From Skermania sp. ID1734 (GTDB lineage: Bacteria > Actinomycetota > Actinomycetes > Mycobacteriales > Mycobacteriaceae): a DNA stretch of 64,000 bases. Where the stretch lies: the NCBI RefSeq assembly GCF_007489285.1, contig NZ_VLIY01000011.1, positions 148,479 to 212,478 on the forward strand. Direction: 5' to 3'. Position 1 is the first letter of the stretch, and each line of letters begins with the position of its first letter. This document shows positions 39,815 through 49,803 of the stretch, piece by piece. The translations under genes were made by a program, and so were the position numbers. Under the pieces are notes generated by a model, which was not told the DNA's origin, made no database searches, and saw only the letters and a list, made by a program, of their open reading frames with translations.

Positions 39815-41054
39815 GTGGATTCCACCCATCCGTCCACTCGGCGTGCGACATCCAGTGCGCCGCGCGCTCGGCTCGCTCCCGCACCGTCGCCGGGTCGTCG
39901 CCAAGAATATTGATGTGGCCGATCTTGCGGGCCGGACGTTCGCCTTTGCCGTAGAGGTGCACCTTGGCGTCGGGCATCCGCGCCATGAGGTGGTGTAGCC
40001 GCTCGTCCATCGACATCTTCGGCGCGGCTGGCGCACCGAGGATGTTGGCCATCACCGTCACCAGCGCCAGCGGAGTCGTCTCGCCGAGCGGATAGTCGAG
40101 GACCGCCCGCAGATGCTGCTCGAACTGCCCGGTGCGGGCGCCGTCCATGCTCCAGTGCCCGGAGTTGTGCGGGCGCATGGCGAACTCGTTGATCAGCAAT
40201 TCGCCGTCGACTGTCTCGAACAATTCGCACGCCATCGCGCCCACCACACCGAGGTCCGCCGCCAGCCGCAGTGCCAGTTCCTGTGCTTCTGCGGCCTTTT
40301 CTTCGGACAGCTCGGGTGCCGGCGCGATCACAACCGCGCACTGGCCGTTGCGCTGCACGGTTTCCACCACCGGCCAGGCCGCACCCTGCCCGAACGGCGA
40401 GCGCGCGACCATGGCGGACAGCTCCCGGCGCAGCGGCACCTTGGTTTCCACCAGCAGTTCGACTCCGCCGGCCAGTTGTTCCTCCACAATTGCCGTGGCG
40501 GCGTCGAAATCATCAGGCATCCACACGCCGCGGCCGTCGTAACCGCCGCGGATCGACTTGAGCACTACGGGCCAGCCGTGCTCGGCAGCGAACCTTTCCA
40601 CGTCGGTGACCGAGGTGACTTCGGCGAACGCGGGGATCGGATCGCCGAGCTCGTCGAGCTTGCGGCGCATCGCCAACTTGTCCTGCGCGAAGACCAGCGC
40701 CTCGGGCGGCGGCGCAACGTTGACGCCCTCGGCGACCAACGTCTCGAGATGTTCGGTGGGGACGTGCTCATGGTCGAACGTCAACGCGGCCGCACCCTGG
40801 GCGGCCTTGCGCAAAGCGGCGAGGTCGGTGTGTGAGCCGAAAACCACGTCGGCGCTGACCTGCGCCGCGGGGTCCCCGGGGTCGGCGGCCAGCACCCGCA
40901 GGCACTGGCCCAGCGCAATCGCGGCTTGATGGGTCATCCGCGCCAACTGACCGCCGCCGACCATGGCCACGATGGGCATCGCTGGCTGTGACCGGTCGGT
41001 CGTGACGGGCTCACGCGCGATGGAAGTCCTAGGCTCCGAATGTGTCACAGACAT
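39807..41054 (-). CDS. purK: N5-carboxyaminoimidazole ribonucleotide synthase
   Basis: ATP-grasp enzyme carboxylating AIR to N5-CAIR; 415 residues. Motifs: [10 protein letters not shown] (near residue 31), [13 protein letters not shown] and [13 protein letters not shown]. The first 25 residues ([20 protein letters not shown]) precede the conserved core and may be an extension, so a later start is possible. Upstream ribosome site is weak. It pairs with purE by an eight-base overlap, order purK-purE as in M. tuberculosis. Divergent from the GtrA-like gene. Confidence 0.93.
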   Translation of the reverse strand: MSVTHSEPRTSIAREPVTTDRSQPAMPIVAMVGGGQLARMTHQAAIALGQCLRVLAADPGDPAAQVSADVVFGSHTDLAALRKAAQGAAALTFDHEHVPTEHLETLVAEGVNVAPPPEALVFAQDKLAMRRKLDELGDPIPAFAEVTSVTDVERFAAEHGWPVVLKSIRGGYDGRGVWMPDDFDAATAIVEEQLAGGVELLVETKVPLRRELSAMVARSPFGQGAAWPVVETVQRNGQCAVVIAPAPELSEEKAAEAQELALRLAADLGVVGAMACELFETVDGELLINEFAMRPHNSGHWSMDGARTGQFEQHLRAVLDYPLGETTPLALVTVMANILGAPAAPKMSMDERLHHLMARMPDAKVHLYGKGERPARKIGHINILGDDPATVRERAERAAHWMSHAEWTDGWNPHE

Positions 41055-41111
41055 CTATGGTGTCATGTCCAACTGGTCAGCACATTGTTGGCTTTCGTAC
41101 ACTTCACGGTT

Positions 41112-41651
41112 GTGTCCCTAGTAGACGACGTGGTTCGCCACATTCCGCAGCCATTTCGGGACATTGCTCTCAAACATCATGAGCTGATCAAATTCGCGAT
41201 AGTTGGCGGGACCACATTCGTCATCGACTCCGTGATCTTTTACGTGTTGAAGCTGTCGGTCCTCGAGTCCAAGCCGGTGACCGCCAAGATCATTTCCGGA
41301 ATTGTCGCGGTCATCGCTTCGTATGTGCTCAACCGGGAGTGGTCGTTCAAGGATCGCGGTGGTCGCGAGAAGCACCATGAGGCTCTGCTGTTCTTTGCCT
41401 TCAGCGGCGTCGGTGTCGTGCTCAGCTTTATTCCGCTGTGGATCTCGAGCTATGTGTTCAACCTGCGAGTCCCGGACGTGAGTCTGACCGTCGAGAACAT
41501 CGCGGACTTCATCAGCGCCTTCATCATCGGCAATCTGCTGCAGATGGCCTTCCGGTTCTGGGCGTTCCGCCGCTGGGTGTTCCCGGAGGAAATGAACCGC
41601 GAGATCGATTCGCTGGAGGCCATCATCGAAGAAGAGCTCGGCCACTCGTAA
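41112..41651 (+). CDS. GtrA-like membrane protein
   Basis: 179-residue protein with four hydrophobic segments (FAIVGGTTFVIDSVIFYVL, AKIISGIVAVIASYVL, LLFFAFSGVGVVLSFIPLWI, ISAFIIGNLLQMAFRFW), the GtrA layout, with NREWSFKD between segments 2 and 3. GtrA-type proteins flip or transport polyprenyl-linked sugars. It corresponds to Rv3277. Start GTG at 41112 chosen by homology; an in-frame ATG at 41040 would overlap purK and adds no clear homologous part. The site upstream of the GTG is weak. Confidence 0.82.
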   Translation: MSLVDDVVRHIPQPFRDIALKHHELIKFAIVGGTTFVIDSVIFYVLKLSVLESKPVTAKIISGIVAVIASYVLNREWSFKDRGGREKHHEALLFFAFSGVGVVLSFIPLWISSYVFNLRVPDVSLTVENIADFISAFIIGNLLQMAFRFWAFRRWVFPEEMNREIDSLEAIIEEELGHS

Positions 41652-41655
41652 GGCC

Positions 41656-42972
41656 TCAGCGCGGTTCCGGCGCGGCGCCGGCCGCTCCGGACTGGCGTGC
41701 CGTCGCCAGAAACACCGCGAACAGTGCGGGCTTGCGCCGCTGCAACTCCAGCCGCCCGCCGTCGGCCTCCACCAGCGCGCGGGCCAGCGCCAGACCGACG
41801 CCGGTGGAGCCGGCGCCGGAGAATCCGCGGTCGAAGATGTGCGGAGCCAACTCGTCGCTCACCCCCTCACCCTCGTCGGCGACCTCGATGCAAATGGTGG
41901 GTTCGCGGTTCTCACCGACTCCGCCCGCACGGGTAAGCCGGACGGACACCGTGCACGTGCCCGCGCCGTGCTGCAGCGCGTTGTCGACCAGGACTGCGAC
42001 AGCCTCGCGGAGCCGCGACCCGGTCACCGAGGCCCGCAGGTTGTGATCGCCGTTGACGCGCACGGCCCGGCCGGCGTCGGCGAACGGACGCTCCCATTCC
42101 TGGATAACGGGCGTGAGTTCGGCCACGATGGAGACCGGTTCGGTGGGCATTGCCCCGTCGGTGCGGGCAGCCCGCACCAGTTCGTCGATCGCCATAGTGA
42201 GGCGGTCGACCTGCGCCATCGCCTCCTCGGCCTCGTCGACCACATCTGGATCGGGATGGGCGGACAGCTCGTCGAGCCGCAGCCGGATCGCGGTCAGGCG
42301 GCTGCGCAGCTGATGCGACACGTCGCCGACGAGGGCACGTTCGCGCTGCAGGCGCCCGGCGATCTCCACCGTCGCGGAATCCAGCACGTCGGAGACGCGG
42401 TCGAGTTCGGCGATGCCGTGCCGGCGTGGGTCTGGCCGGAAGTCGCCCTGGGCTAGTCGGGCCGCACGGGCGGCGACGTCGCGCAGCGGGTCTGCAAGTC
42501 GCCGGGCGGTCACCACGGCGACGGCCGTTCCGGCCGCCATCGATGCGAGCACGACCAGCGCGACGGCACCGACCGCCTGGCGCTGCAACGAACGCATTTC
42601 GTCAGCCGGTACTTCGATACGAAGCGAGCCGGAGACGCCCATCGACAGCGATTCGACGATCGGGTTGTCGACGTCTTTGGCGCCGAGCACCACCCGCGTG
42701 GCGCTGTCGAGTGGCGTCGGATAAACGATGGTGAGCCGCCCGCCGCTGGGGATGAGCAGTCGGACCGAGTTGGTGTCGAGCTGGCCTTCGACGATCCCGT
42801 CATCACCCTCTTGGTTGACGACCTCCGAGGCCATCCGACTCAGCCGGGTCTGCAGGTCGGAGCGCGTGATGTCCTCGACCCACAACCACGCCGTGTACAT
42901 CAGCGGCAAGCCGAGCACGAGCGTGGTGAGTAGTACCACCGCGAGAATCGACAGCAGTATTCGGCGACGCAT
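41656..42972 (-). CDS. Sensor histidine kinase of the 42-43 kb two-component pair
   Basis: 438-residue membrane kinase. First membrane segment about 8-30, short extracytoplasmic domain to about 128, second segment about 132-154, HAMP-like region to about 210, phospho-acceptor His220 in VGDVSHQLRSRL, then HATPase with NALQHGAG, DEGEGVSDE and GVGLALARA. Forms an operon with the response regulator 14 bases upstream. In M. tuberculosis Rv3277 and Rv3278c are adjacent, so this pair appears inserted by comparison. Signal unknown. Confidence 0.92.
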   Translation of the reverse strand: MRRRILLSILAVVLLTTLVLGLPLMYTAWLWVEDITRSDLQTRLSRMASEVVNQEGDDGIVEGQLDTNSVRLLIPSGGRLTIVYPTPLDSATRVVLGAKDVDNPIVESLSMGVSGSLRIEVPADEMRSLQRQAVGAVALVVLASMAAGTAVAVVTARRLADPLRDVAARAARLAQGDFRPDPRRHGIAELDRVSDVLDSATVEIAGRLQRERALVGDVSHQLRSRLTAIRLRLDELSAHPDPDVVDEAEEAMAQVDRLTMAIDELVRAARTDGAMPTEPVSIVAELTPVIQEWERPFADAGRAVRVNGDHNLRASVTGSRLREAVAVLVDNALQHGAGTCTVSVRLTRAGGVGENREPTICIEVADEGEGVSDELAPHIFDRGFSGAGSTGVGLALARALVEADGGRLELQRRKPALFAVFLATARQSGAAGAAPEPR

Positions 42973-42986
42973 GGTGGCGGGGCCGG

Positions 42987-43667
42987 TCAGTCGGTGTTGA
43001 ACCGGAACCCAACCCCCCGCACAGTCGCGATGCGACGCTCCGCGACGGGGCCTTCGTCCCCGATCTTGCGGCGCAGCCAGGACATGTGCATGTCCAGCGT
43101 CTTAGACCCACGCAGTTCGGCGTCGCCCCAGACCTCACGCAGGATGGTCTCCCGGGAGACCACCTGGCCCGCCCGGTCGATCAGCACCTTCAGCAGTTCG
43201 TATTCCTTATTGGCCAAGCCGATCTCACGACCATTGATCAACACCCGCCGCGCCGCCGGCTCGAGCCGGATACCGCCGACCTCGACGGCGGAATCCTCCA
43301 CCCCGCCGCTGCGCCGCAGCAATGCTCGTACACGCGCCATCAACTCGGCGAGGCGAAACGGCTTGCCCACGTAGTCGTCGGCGCCGGCGTCGAGGCCCAC
43401 GACGAAGTCGACCTCATCGGTGCGCGCGGTGAGCATCAGTACGGCGAGATCGGACTTGTGGGCCCGGACCTGACGGCACACCTCGAGACCATCCATGCCG
43501 GGCAGCCCGAGATCCAGGATCAGTAGGTCATGGTTGCCCTCGAGCGCCTGCCGTAGCGCGGCCGGGCCGGTCTGCTCGATGGTCACGGCGTAGCCCTCGC
43601 GCCCGAGCGCGCGGGACAGTGGTGCGGCGATGGCCTCGTCGTCCTCGGCCAGGAGTACTGCAGTCAT
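42987..43667 (-). CDS. OmpR-family response regulator of the 42-43 kb pair
   Basis: 226 residues. Receiver domain about 1-115 with Asp9/Asp10 and phospho-acceptor Asp52 (LILDLGLPGMDG), Lys-containing GKPFRLAELMARV, and a winged-helix output domain (about 125-226) ending VRGVGFRFNTD. Cognate kinase is the next gene. Target genes unknown; no candidate operator evident in the 45-base gap upstream. Confidence 0.92.
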   Translation of the reverse strand: MTAVLLAEDDEAIAAPLSRALGREGYAVTIEQTGPAALRQALEGNHDLLILDLGLPGMDGLEVCRQVRAHKSDLAVLMLTARTDEVDFVVGLDAGADDYVGKPFRLAELMARVRALLRRSGGVEDSAVEVGGIRLEPAARRVLINGREIGLANKEYELLKVLIDRAGQVVSRETILREVWGDAELRGSKTLDMHMSWLRRKIGDEGPVAERRIATVRGVGFRFNTD

Positions 43668-43712
43668 GAGGCGGGTCCCGAGAATTCGATCACGTAATTA
43701 GCGTACGTACCT

Positions 43713-44270
43713 TCAGCGGTAGTCGCCGGTAACTTCCCCGCCGCCACGAGGATCGTCGCCTCGACCCCGGTGCAGATCCATAGCGTCGAACACCTGGTGG
43801 TACAGCAGCGCGTGGACCCTTTCCACCCGCGGAATGTCGTCGAATTCGAGCGGATCCTCCGACGACGACCCGATGATCAACGTTCCGGTGCCGAGCATCC
43901 GGTCGAACAGGCCGTGCCGAAACTGCACATTGGAAATCCGGCCCATGGGGATGTCGATGCCGGTGTGGGTGAGCACCCCGTGGCGAATCAGCACGCGCCG
44001 GTCGGTCACGATGAAATGCGTACTGCGCCAGCGAATCAGGGGCGGCAGACAGCGCCACAGCACGATCGCCAGCCAGGCCACACCGATCACGATGAGGACC
44101 ACGTTGAGCGCAGTGCCGTCGAGCTTGGCCTGTGCGAGGCCCAGGAGAAATCCGGCAATGGCGGTGGCGAGGATGAACGTCACCGCTGGCCAGAAGAGCA
44201 TTTTCCAGTGCGGGTGCCGGTGCAGCAGCAATTCCTCGTCGCCGGCGAGCGCGTCCTCTGGGTAACCCAT
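43713..44270 (-). CDS. PH-domain (YdbS/YdbT-like) membrane protein
   Basis: 185 residues: two hydrophobic segments (about 23-45 and 58-76), then a bacterial PH domain (RSTHFIVTDRRVLIRHGVL, IDIPMGRISNVQFRHGLFDRMLGTGTLIIGSS) and a Gly/Arg-rich tail. It corresponds to Rv3278c. ATG with GAGGAG; it follows birA by 22 bases, suggesting one operon. Function unknown. Confidence 0.88.
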   Translation of the reverse strand: MGYPEDALAGDEELLLHRHPHWKMLFWPAVTFILATAIAGFLLGLAQAKLDGTALNVVLIVIGVAWLAIVLWRCLPPLIRWRSTHFIVTDRRVLIRHGVLTHTGIDIPMGRISNVQFRHGLFDRMLGTGTLIIGSSSEDPLEFDDIPRVERVHALLYHQVFDAMDLHRGRGDDPRGGGEVTGDYR

Positions 44271-44292
44271 TCGTTCTCCTCTCGGCCAGTTG

Positions 44293-45099
44293 TCAGGAAA
44301 CCGTGCGCAGATGGGTGACGTCGCCGGCCGAAACGGGAACGTTTCCCCCCGCGACGTCGATGAGCAGCCGGCCTTGCTCGTCGATGTCGACCGCTGTTCC
44401 CACCAGAAATTCGCCGCCGGGCAGGTCGGCGCGCACCGAGGAGCCGAGGCTCGCGCACCGCTGCCGATAGTCGGCCGCGAGTTCGTCTACCGCCCAGCCG
44501 GCGTCCTGCCAGCGCGAGATCCGGCTGGCGAAGGAGCGCAGGATGGCGCGCACGAGCGTGGCCCGATCGGTGACTTCGGCGTCGAGCAGTAGCAGCGAGG
44601 TGGCGTGCGGCACCGGCAACTCTTCTTCGCGCAGGCTCACATTCAGCCCGAGGCCGACCACCACAACCGGATCCGGGCCCGGTTTGCCCACTTCGGCGAG
44701 GATGCCGGCCAGCTTCTTGTCCCCCACGATGATGTCGTTGGGCCACTTCAGCTCCGCGTCCACCTTCGCGACCTCGCGGACCGCGTCGACCACCGCGACG
44801 CCGGTGAGCAGCGGCAGCCAGCCGAGTTCTTCCGGTCCGATGCCGACCATGTGCAACAGAATCGACATCGCGATCTGCGACTGCGCGGGGGCTTCCCAGC
44901 TGCGGCTGTGGCGGCCCCTGCCCCGCTCCTGAAACTCGGCAATCAGGACACTGCGATCTGCCGCCGGATCGGCCGCGCGCCCAAGCAAATCGGCATTGGT
45001 GGAGCCGGTGCGCGACACGACGTCGAGTTGGGTGTAAAAATCCAATCCGCGCCGCAGGTCGGCGGCGCGCAGCGGCGGCCGATTCAGATCGCTGAACAT
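44293..45099 (-). CDS. birA: Biotin-[acetyl-CoA carboxylase] ligase
   Basis: 268-residue ligase transferring biotin to AccA3. Motifs GRGRHSRSW at 60-68, KWPNDI at 118-123 and GLGLNV. It lacks the N-terminal helix-turn-helix of E. coli BirA, so it is a monofunctional ligase without repressor role. The start ATG at 45097-45099 is preceded by a weak site; a TTG three codons upstream is possible. Its substrate carboxylase (accD5/accA3) lies downstream in the window. Confidence 0.93.
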   Translation of the reverse strand: MFSDLNRPPLRAADLRRGLDFYTQLDVVSRTGSTNADLLGRAADPAADRSVLIAEFQERGRGRHSRSWEAPAQSQIAMSILLHMVGIGPEELGWLPLLTGVAVVDAVREVAKVDAELKWPNDIIVGDKKLAGILAEVGKPGPDPVVVVGLGLNVSLREEELPVPHATSLLLLDAEVTDRATLVRAILRSFASRISRWQDAGWAVDELAADYRQRCASLGSSVRADLPGGEFLVGTAVDIDEQGRLLIDVAGGNVPVSAGDVTHLRTVS

Positions 45100-45229
45100 A
45101 GAGGACAACCCTACGGCCAGGATGGACAAGTCGACATGGTTGCGGCGCGTCTCAGGTGCGCTTAAGGGTTGACGCCCACAATCAGGCTGGGAGTGCTGTT
45201 TTGCATGTAAAGGAATCGGGTCGTCCAAC

Positions 45230-46225
45230 GTGAGTATGTCGGGTTTCACCTCGCCCTGGTGGCTGGCGTTCATCGCGGTCGCGGTCGCGCTCGGGATCGC
45301 GTATGTGCTGGTCCAACGCCGCCGACATCGCCACGTGTTGCGCTTCACCAACATGGAGTTGTTGGAGAAGGTGGCGCCCACCCGGCCGAGCCGGGCCCGG
45401 CACATTCCGACCGTGCTGGCGCTGCTCGGTGTGATCCTGCTCGCGATCGGACTGGCCGGTCCCACCGCGGACAAGCGCATCCCGCGTAACCGCGCGACCG
45501 TGATGCTGGTCATCGACGTGTCGCTGTCCATGAAGGCCACCGACGTCAAGCCGTCGCGGATCGCCGCCGCGCAGGAGGCGGCCAAGCAGTTCGTCGACAG
45601 CCTGACACCGGGGATCAACTTGGGCCTGGTGGCGTTCGCCGGGACGGCATCTGTGCTGGTTTCGCCGACCACCAACCGCGCCGAAACCAAGGCCGCGATA
45701 GACCATCTGCAGCTGTCCGAACGGACCGCGACCGGCGAGGGCATCTTCACCGCACTGCAGGCCATCGACACGCTCGCCGGGGTCATCGGCGGCGCGGAGG
45801 AGCCGCCACCGGCACGCATCGTGATGGAATCCGACGGCAAGCAGACCGTTCCAGAAAGTCTCGACGACCCGCGCGGCGGGTTCACGGCGGCCCGGGCGGC
45901 CAAGGCCAAGGGAGTGCCGGTTTCCACCATTTCGTTCGGCACGAGCTGGGGCACTGTCGACATTCCGAACCCCGACGGCGGGTCGGAGCGCGTTCCCGTC
46001 CCGGTGGACGACCCGTCGCTGAAGGAAATTGCGCAACTGTCTGGCGGCAGTTTCTTCACCGCCTCCAGCCTCGACGACCTGCACAAGGCCTATTCGTCGC
46101 TGCAGGAGCAGATCGGGTTCCAGACCGTTCGCGGCGACGCCAGCCGACCGTGGGTAATTTTGGGCACCCTTTTGATCACCGCAGCGTTCGCGACATCCTT
46201 GGCACTACGGCAACGGATTCCGTAG
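45230..46225 (+). CDS. VWA-domain membrane protein (Rv1481-like)
   Basis: 331 residues. Two N-terminal hydrophobic segments (about 12-28 and 58-75) precede a von Willebrand factor A domain with the MIDAS motif DVSLS (about 92-96); a third segment is near the C-terminus (about 308-325). Close in layout to Rv1481, which in M. tuberculosis sits in a moxR operon; no moxR is near here. Start GTG at 45230 chosen by position; ATG at 45236 is also possible. Confidence 0.8.
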   Translation: MSMSGFTSPWWLAFIAVAVALGIAYVLVQRRRHRHVLRFTNMELLEKVAPTRPSRARHIPTVLALLGVILLAIGLAGPTADKRIPRNRATVMLVIDVSLSMKATDVKPSRIAAAQEAAKQFVDSLTPGINLGLVAFAGTASVLVSPTTNRAETKAAIDHLQLSERTATGEGIFTALQAIDTLAGVIGGAEEPPPARIVMESDGKQTVPESLDDPRGGFTAARAAKAKGVPVSTISFGTSWGTVDIPNPDGGSERVPVPVDDPSLKEIAQLSGGSFFTASSLDDLHKAYSSLQEQIGFQTVRGDASRPWVILGTLLITAAFATSLALRQRIP

Positions 46226-46351
46226 GCGCATGGCTCGCAATTTGGTTCACTCGCCGCCTCTCGCCGTACGCTTGCGGCGGCAGTGGCCCTTTGGTCGGGG
46301 GTTCGTGGGTCCGGGATCGGTTGGCCCGGGGAGTGAAAGGGCGGTGAGGCA

Positions 46352-48049
46352 GTGACCGGCACACCACCCTTCGACAATCAGCGGCCCAACGGTCGCCATG
46401 CGCAGCCGACCCGGCGGTCGCGGTTGGAAACGCGGCGAGCCCGCCGCATCCGGCGTCGCCGCTCGGTGATCCGCAATTCCATGCGCGCGCTGACGCTGAT
46501 GACCGCAATGGTCGTGGTGATCGGCACCGGACTGGCATGGCACCTCTACCACGGCGTGGCGGCCGGGCTGACCCAATCGAAGGCTTTGGCGGGCCAGCCG
46601 ACGTCGACGGGGGACACCCAGAACCTGTTGATCATGGGTCTCGACAGCCGGCTCGACGAGAAGGGCCAACCGCTGCCGCAGGACATTTACGACGCGCTGC
46701 ACGCCGGCGACGAGAGCGTCGGCGGCTACAACGCGAACGTGCTGATGCTGCTGCACATCCCGGGCGACGGTTCCCGGGCCACGGCGATCTCCATCCCGCG
46801 CGACGACTACGTCGAGTTCGCGGGCTGCACCGGCAGCGACTGCAAGGGCAAGATCAAGGAGGCCTACGGCCGCGCGTTCGAGGCCAAGCGGGAGTCGTTG
46901 CAGAACAAGGGCATCACCGATCCGCAGGAACTCGAGCAGCAGTCGCGGGAGGCCGGCCGCAAGGCCGAGATCGCCACGGTGCGCCAATTCCTCGGCGGCG
47001 TGCCCATCGACCACTTCCTCGAGGTGACGCTGGTCGCGTTCTTCCAGATCGCCCAGGTCGTCGCCCCGATCGAGGTGTGCCTCAACGAGGACACGTCCGA
47101 CTCGTATTCGGGCGCCAAATTCCACAAGGGCGTCCAGGAAATCAATGCCCAGCAAGCGGTGGCCTTCGTTCGCCAACGTCGCGACCCAAATACCGACCTG
47201 AACTTCACCGACCTCGACCGGGACCGGCGCCAACAGGCGTTCCTAGTTGCGCTCTCGCACAAGCTGCAACAGACCGGCACATTGACCAATGTGAGCAAGC
47301 TGCAGTCGATTCTGGACGTCGCCAAGGAGAACATTGCGGTCGACGAGGATCCGGATCTGTCGACGCTGACCAAGACCGCGTCCAATCTGACCGGCGGCAA
47401 CATCAAGTTCTACACGCTGCCCATCGACCACTTCGGTCAGACCGACGACGGCTCCGACGTCAATATCGTCGACCTGCCGACCATCCACGCGATCGTGAAG
47501 AAACTTCTCGCCGACCCCAACGCCCCCGCCGAATCGACGACCACCACGGCTGAGCCCACCACAACCACCGGCCTGCCACCGATTCCCGGCGCGGCCGCGA
47601 CCGTGTTGAACGTGGTGAACTCCTCGGGCCAGGACGGTTTCGCGGCCGAACTCGAGTCGGCGTTCTCGGATCTCGGCCTGATCCGCGGGAGCGCGTCCAC
47701 CGGTCAGCTCGAGACGAAGTCGGTGGTCGAGTACGGCCCGGGCGCCGCCGACGCGGCCAAGGAGATCGCCAAGATCGCCGGCGGACTGCCGGTCGAGGCC
47801 AACTCGGGCCTCGATTCGCACACGGTGCGGCTGACCATCGGCACCAGCTTCTCGATGCCGTCGCAGCTGAGCAAGACGACCGCGACCAGCACCGCCGCAT
47901 CGTCGACCTCCTCGGAATCGGATTCGGATTCGACCACGACCTCGGTAACGCCACCACCTGCTGTCGCCGCAACCGGGACCGGCACGCACGCACCGGCACC
48001 CACCGACCTCTCGGTCCTCAGCGGCGCCAGCGTGCCGTGCGTGAAGTAG
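46352..48049 (+). CDS. Second LCP family cell-wall ligase
   Basis: 565 residues. Basic N-terminus, membrane segment about 46-66, LCP domain about 92-300 (TQNLLIMGLDSRLDE, ISIPRDDYVEFAG, QRRDPNTDLNFTDLDRDRRQQAFL), a Thr-rich linker about 390-405 and a LytR_C domain about 410-490, followed by a Ser/Thr-rich tail ending SVPCVK. Like the LCP at 34247 it ends with a single Cys near the C-terminus. GTG start at 46352. In M. tuberculosis birA and accD5 are adjacent, so this gene and the VWA gene are extra here by comparison. Confidence 0.9.
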   Translation: MTGTPPFDNQRPNGRHAQPTRRSRLETRRARRIRRRRSVIRNSMRALTLMTAMVVVIGTGLAWHLYHGVAAGLTQSKALAGQPTSTGDTQNLLIMGLDSRLDEKGQPLPQDIYDALHAGDESVGGYNANVLMLLHIPGDGSRATAISIPRDDYVEFAGCTGSDCKGKIKEAYGRAFEAKRESLQNKGITDPQELEQQSREAGRKAEIATVRQFLGGVPIDHFLEVTLVAFFQIAQVVAPIEVCLNEDTSDSYSGAKFHKGVQEINAQQAVAFVRQRRDPNTDLNFTDLDRDRRQQAFLVALSHKLQQTGTLTNVSKLQSILDVAKENIAVDEDPDLSTLTKTASNLTGGNIKFYTLPIDHFGQTDDGSDVNIVDLPTIHAIVKKLLADPNAPAESTTTTAEPTTTTGLPPIPGAAATVLNVVNSSGQDGFAAELESAFSDLGLIRGSASTGQLETKSVVEYGPGAADAAKEIAKIAGGLPVEANSGLDSHTVRLTIGTSFSMPSQLSKTTATSTAASSTSSESDSDSTTTSVTPPPAVAATGTGTHAPAPTDLSVLSGASVPCVK

Positions 48050-48130
48050 CTGATCACCAGCGCTTTCCTACCCGCGAGTAGCCACCCTCGCGAACGGTGG
48101 GCCCGATCGCGGCCGTTACTGTGTGATGTC

Positions 48131-49759
48131 ATGACGAGTGTCCAGCAGCCGGCCACAGCCGCTCCCGATATTCACACCACCGCAGGAAAACTCGAAGACC
48201 TGCGCAATCGCCTAGCCGAGGCCGCCCAGCCGATGGGCGAGGCCGCTGTCGACAAGGTGCATGCGAAGGGCAAGCTGACTGCGCGCGAGCGCATTCTGGC
48301 GCTGCTGGACGAGGGTTCGTTCGTGGAGATGGACGCGCTGGCGCGCCACCGCAGCGTGAACTTCGGGCTGGGCGAGAATCGTCCGCTCGGTGATGGCGTG
48401 GTCACCGGCTTCGGCACCATCGACGGCCGCGACGTCTGCATCTTCAGCCAGGACGTCACCGTCTTCGGCGGCAGCCTCGGTGAGGTGTACGGCGAGAAGA
48501 TCGTGAAGGTGATGGAGCTGGCCATCAAGACCGGCCGCCCGCTCATCGGCATCAACGAAGGTGCCGGCGCACGCATCCAGGAAGGCGTGGTCTCGCTCGG
48601 CCTCTACGGCGAGATCTTCTACCGAAACATCCAGGCCTCCGGCGTGATCCCGCAGATCTCGCTGATCATGGGCGCCGCGGCGGGCGGACACGTCTACTCC
48701 CCCGCGCTCACCGACTTCACGATCATGGTCGACCAGACCAGCCAGATGTTCGTCACCGGCCCCGACGTGATCAAGACGGTGACCGGCGAGGACGTCACCA
48801 TGGAGGACCTCGGCGGCGCGCACACCCACATGGTCAAGTCCGGTGTGGCGCACTACGTGGCCTCCGGTGAGCAGGACGCGCTCGACTATGTGCGCGATCT
48901 GCTCAGCTACCTCCCCAGCAACAACCGCGCCGAAGCGCCGCGGTTTCCACCGTCGGACCCGATCCTGGGCGCGATCGAGGACTCGCTCACCGAGGAGGAC
49001 CTCGAACTCGACACCTTGATCCCCGATTCGCCGAACCAGCCGTACGACATGCACGAAGTGATTCGGCGCATCCTGGACGACGACGAATTCCTCGAGGTGC
49101 AGGCCGAGCGTGCGATGAACATCATCGTGGGCTTCGGACGCATCGACGGGCGCAGCGTGGGCATCGTGGCCAACCAGCCCACCCAGTTCGCCGGCTGCCT
49201 CGACATCGACGCCTCGGAGAAGGCCGCCCGGTTCGTGCGCACCTGCGACGCGTTCAACATCCCGATCATCACGCTCGTGGACGTCCCCGGCTTCCTGCCC
49301 GGCACCGGCCAGGAATACAACGGCATCATCCGTCGCGGCGCCAAACTGCTCTACGCCTACGGTGAGGCCACAGTCGGCAAGATCACCGTGATCACCCGCA
49401 AGGCCTACGGCGGCGCGTACGACGTCATGGGGTCCAAGCACCTCGGCGCCGACGTCAACCTGGCCTGGCCGACGGCGCAGATCGCGGTGATGGGCGCCTC
49501 CGGCGCGGTGGGCTTCGTGTACCGCAAGCGCCTGCAGGAGGCGGCCGCTGAGGGCGCGGATCTGGACGCGCTGCGGCTGGAGCTGCAGAACGAGTACGAG
49601 GACACGCTGGTCAACCCCTACATCGCCGCCGAGCGTGGCTATGTGGACGCGGTGATCCCGCCGTCGCACACTCGCGGGCAGATCGTATCGGCGCTCAAGC
49701 TGCTCGAGCGCAAGATGGTGTCGATCCCGCCGAAGAAGCACGGCAACATCCCGCTGTAA
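48131..49759 (+). CDS. accD5: Propionyl-CoA carboxylase beta subunit AccD5
   Basis: 542-residue carboxyltransferase subunit of the acyl-CoA carboxylase that makes methylmalonyl-CoA and feeds branched and mycolic acid synthesis. Domains in order: N-terminal carboxyltransferase half (about 20-270, [13 protein letters not shown]) and C-terminal half (about 280-530, [29 protein letters not shown]). It is followed by AccE5 after 44 bases and partners AccA3. Homologue Rv3280. Confidence 0.96.
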   Translation: MTSVQQPATAAPDIHTTAGKLEDLRNRLAEAAQPMGEAAVDKVHAKGKLTARERILALLDEGSFVEMDALARHRSVNFGLGENRPLGDGVVTGFGTIDGRDVCIFSQDVTVFGGSLGEVYGEKIVKVMELAIKTGRPLIGINEGAGARIQEGVVSLGLYGEIFYRNIQASGVIPQISLIMGAAAGGHVYSPALTDFTIMVDQTSQMFVTGPDVIKTVTGEDVTMEDLGGAHTHMVKSGVAHYVASGEQDALDYVRDLLSYLPSNNRAEAPRFPPSDPILGAIEDSLTEEDLELDTLIPDSPNQPYDMHEVIRRILDDDEFLEVQAERAMNIIVGFGRIDGRSVGIVANQPTQFAGCLDIDASEKAARFVRTCDAFNIPIITLVDVPGFLPGTGQEYNGIIRRGAKLLYAYGEATVGKITVITRKAYGGAYDVMGSKHLGADVNLAWPTAQIAVMGASGAVGFVYRKRLQEAAAEGADLDALRLELQNEYEDTLVNPYIAAERGYVDAVIPPSHTRGQIVSALKLLERKMVSIPPKKHGNIPL

Positions 49760-49803
49760 ACAATGGGCGAATACACGACACTTGACGGAAGGATGTGTGA
49801 CCG

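Noticed and set aside
46229..46277. GCCGCC/GGCGGC pairing after the VWA gene
   Set aside because: The loop is about 17 bases and no U-run follows; too weak to call a terminator.
48212..49741. 509-codon minus-strand frame opposite accD5
   Set aside because: Antisense shadow of accD5; composition rich in Val, His, Asp and Arg without family resemblance.
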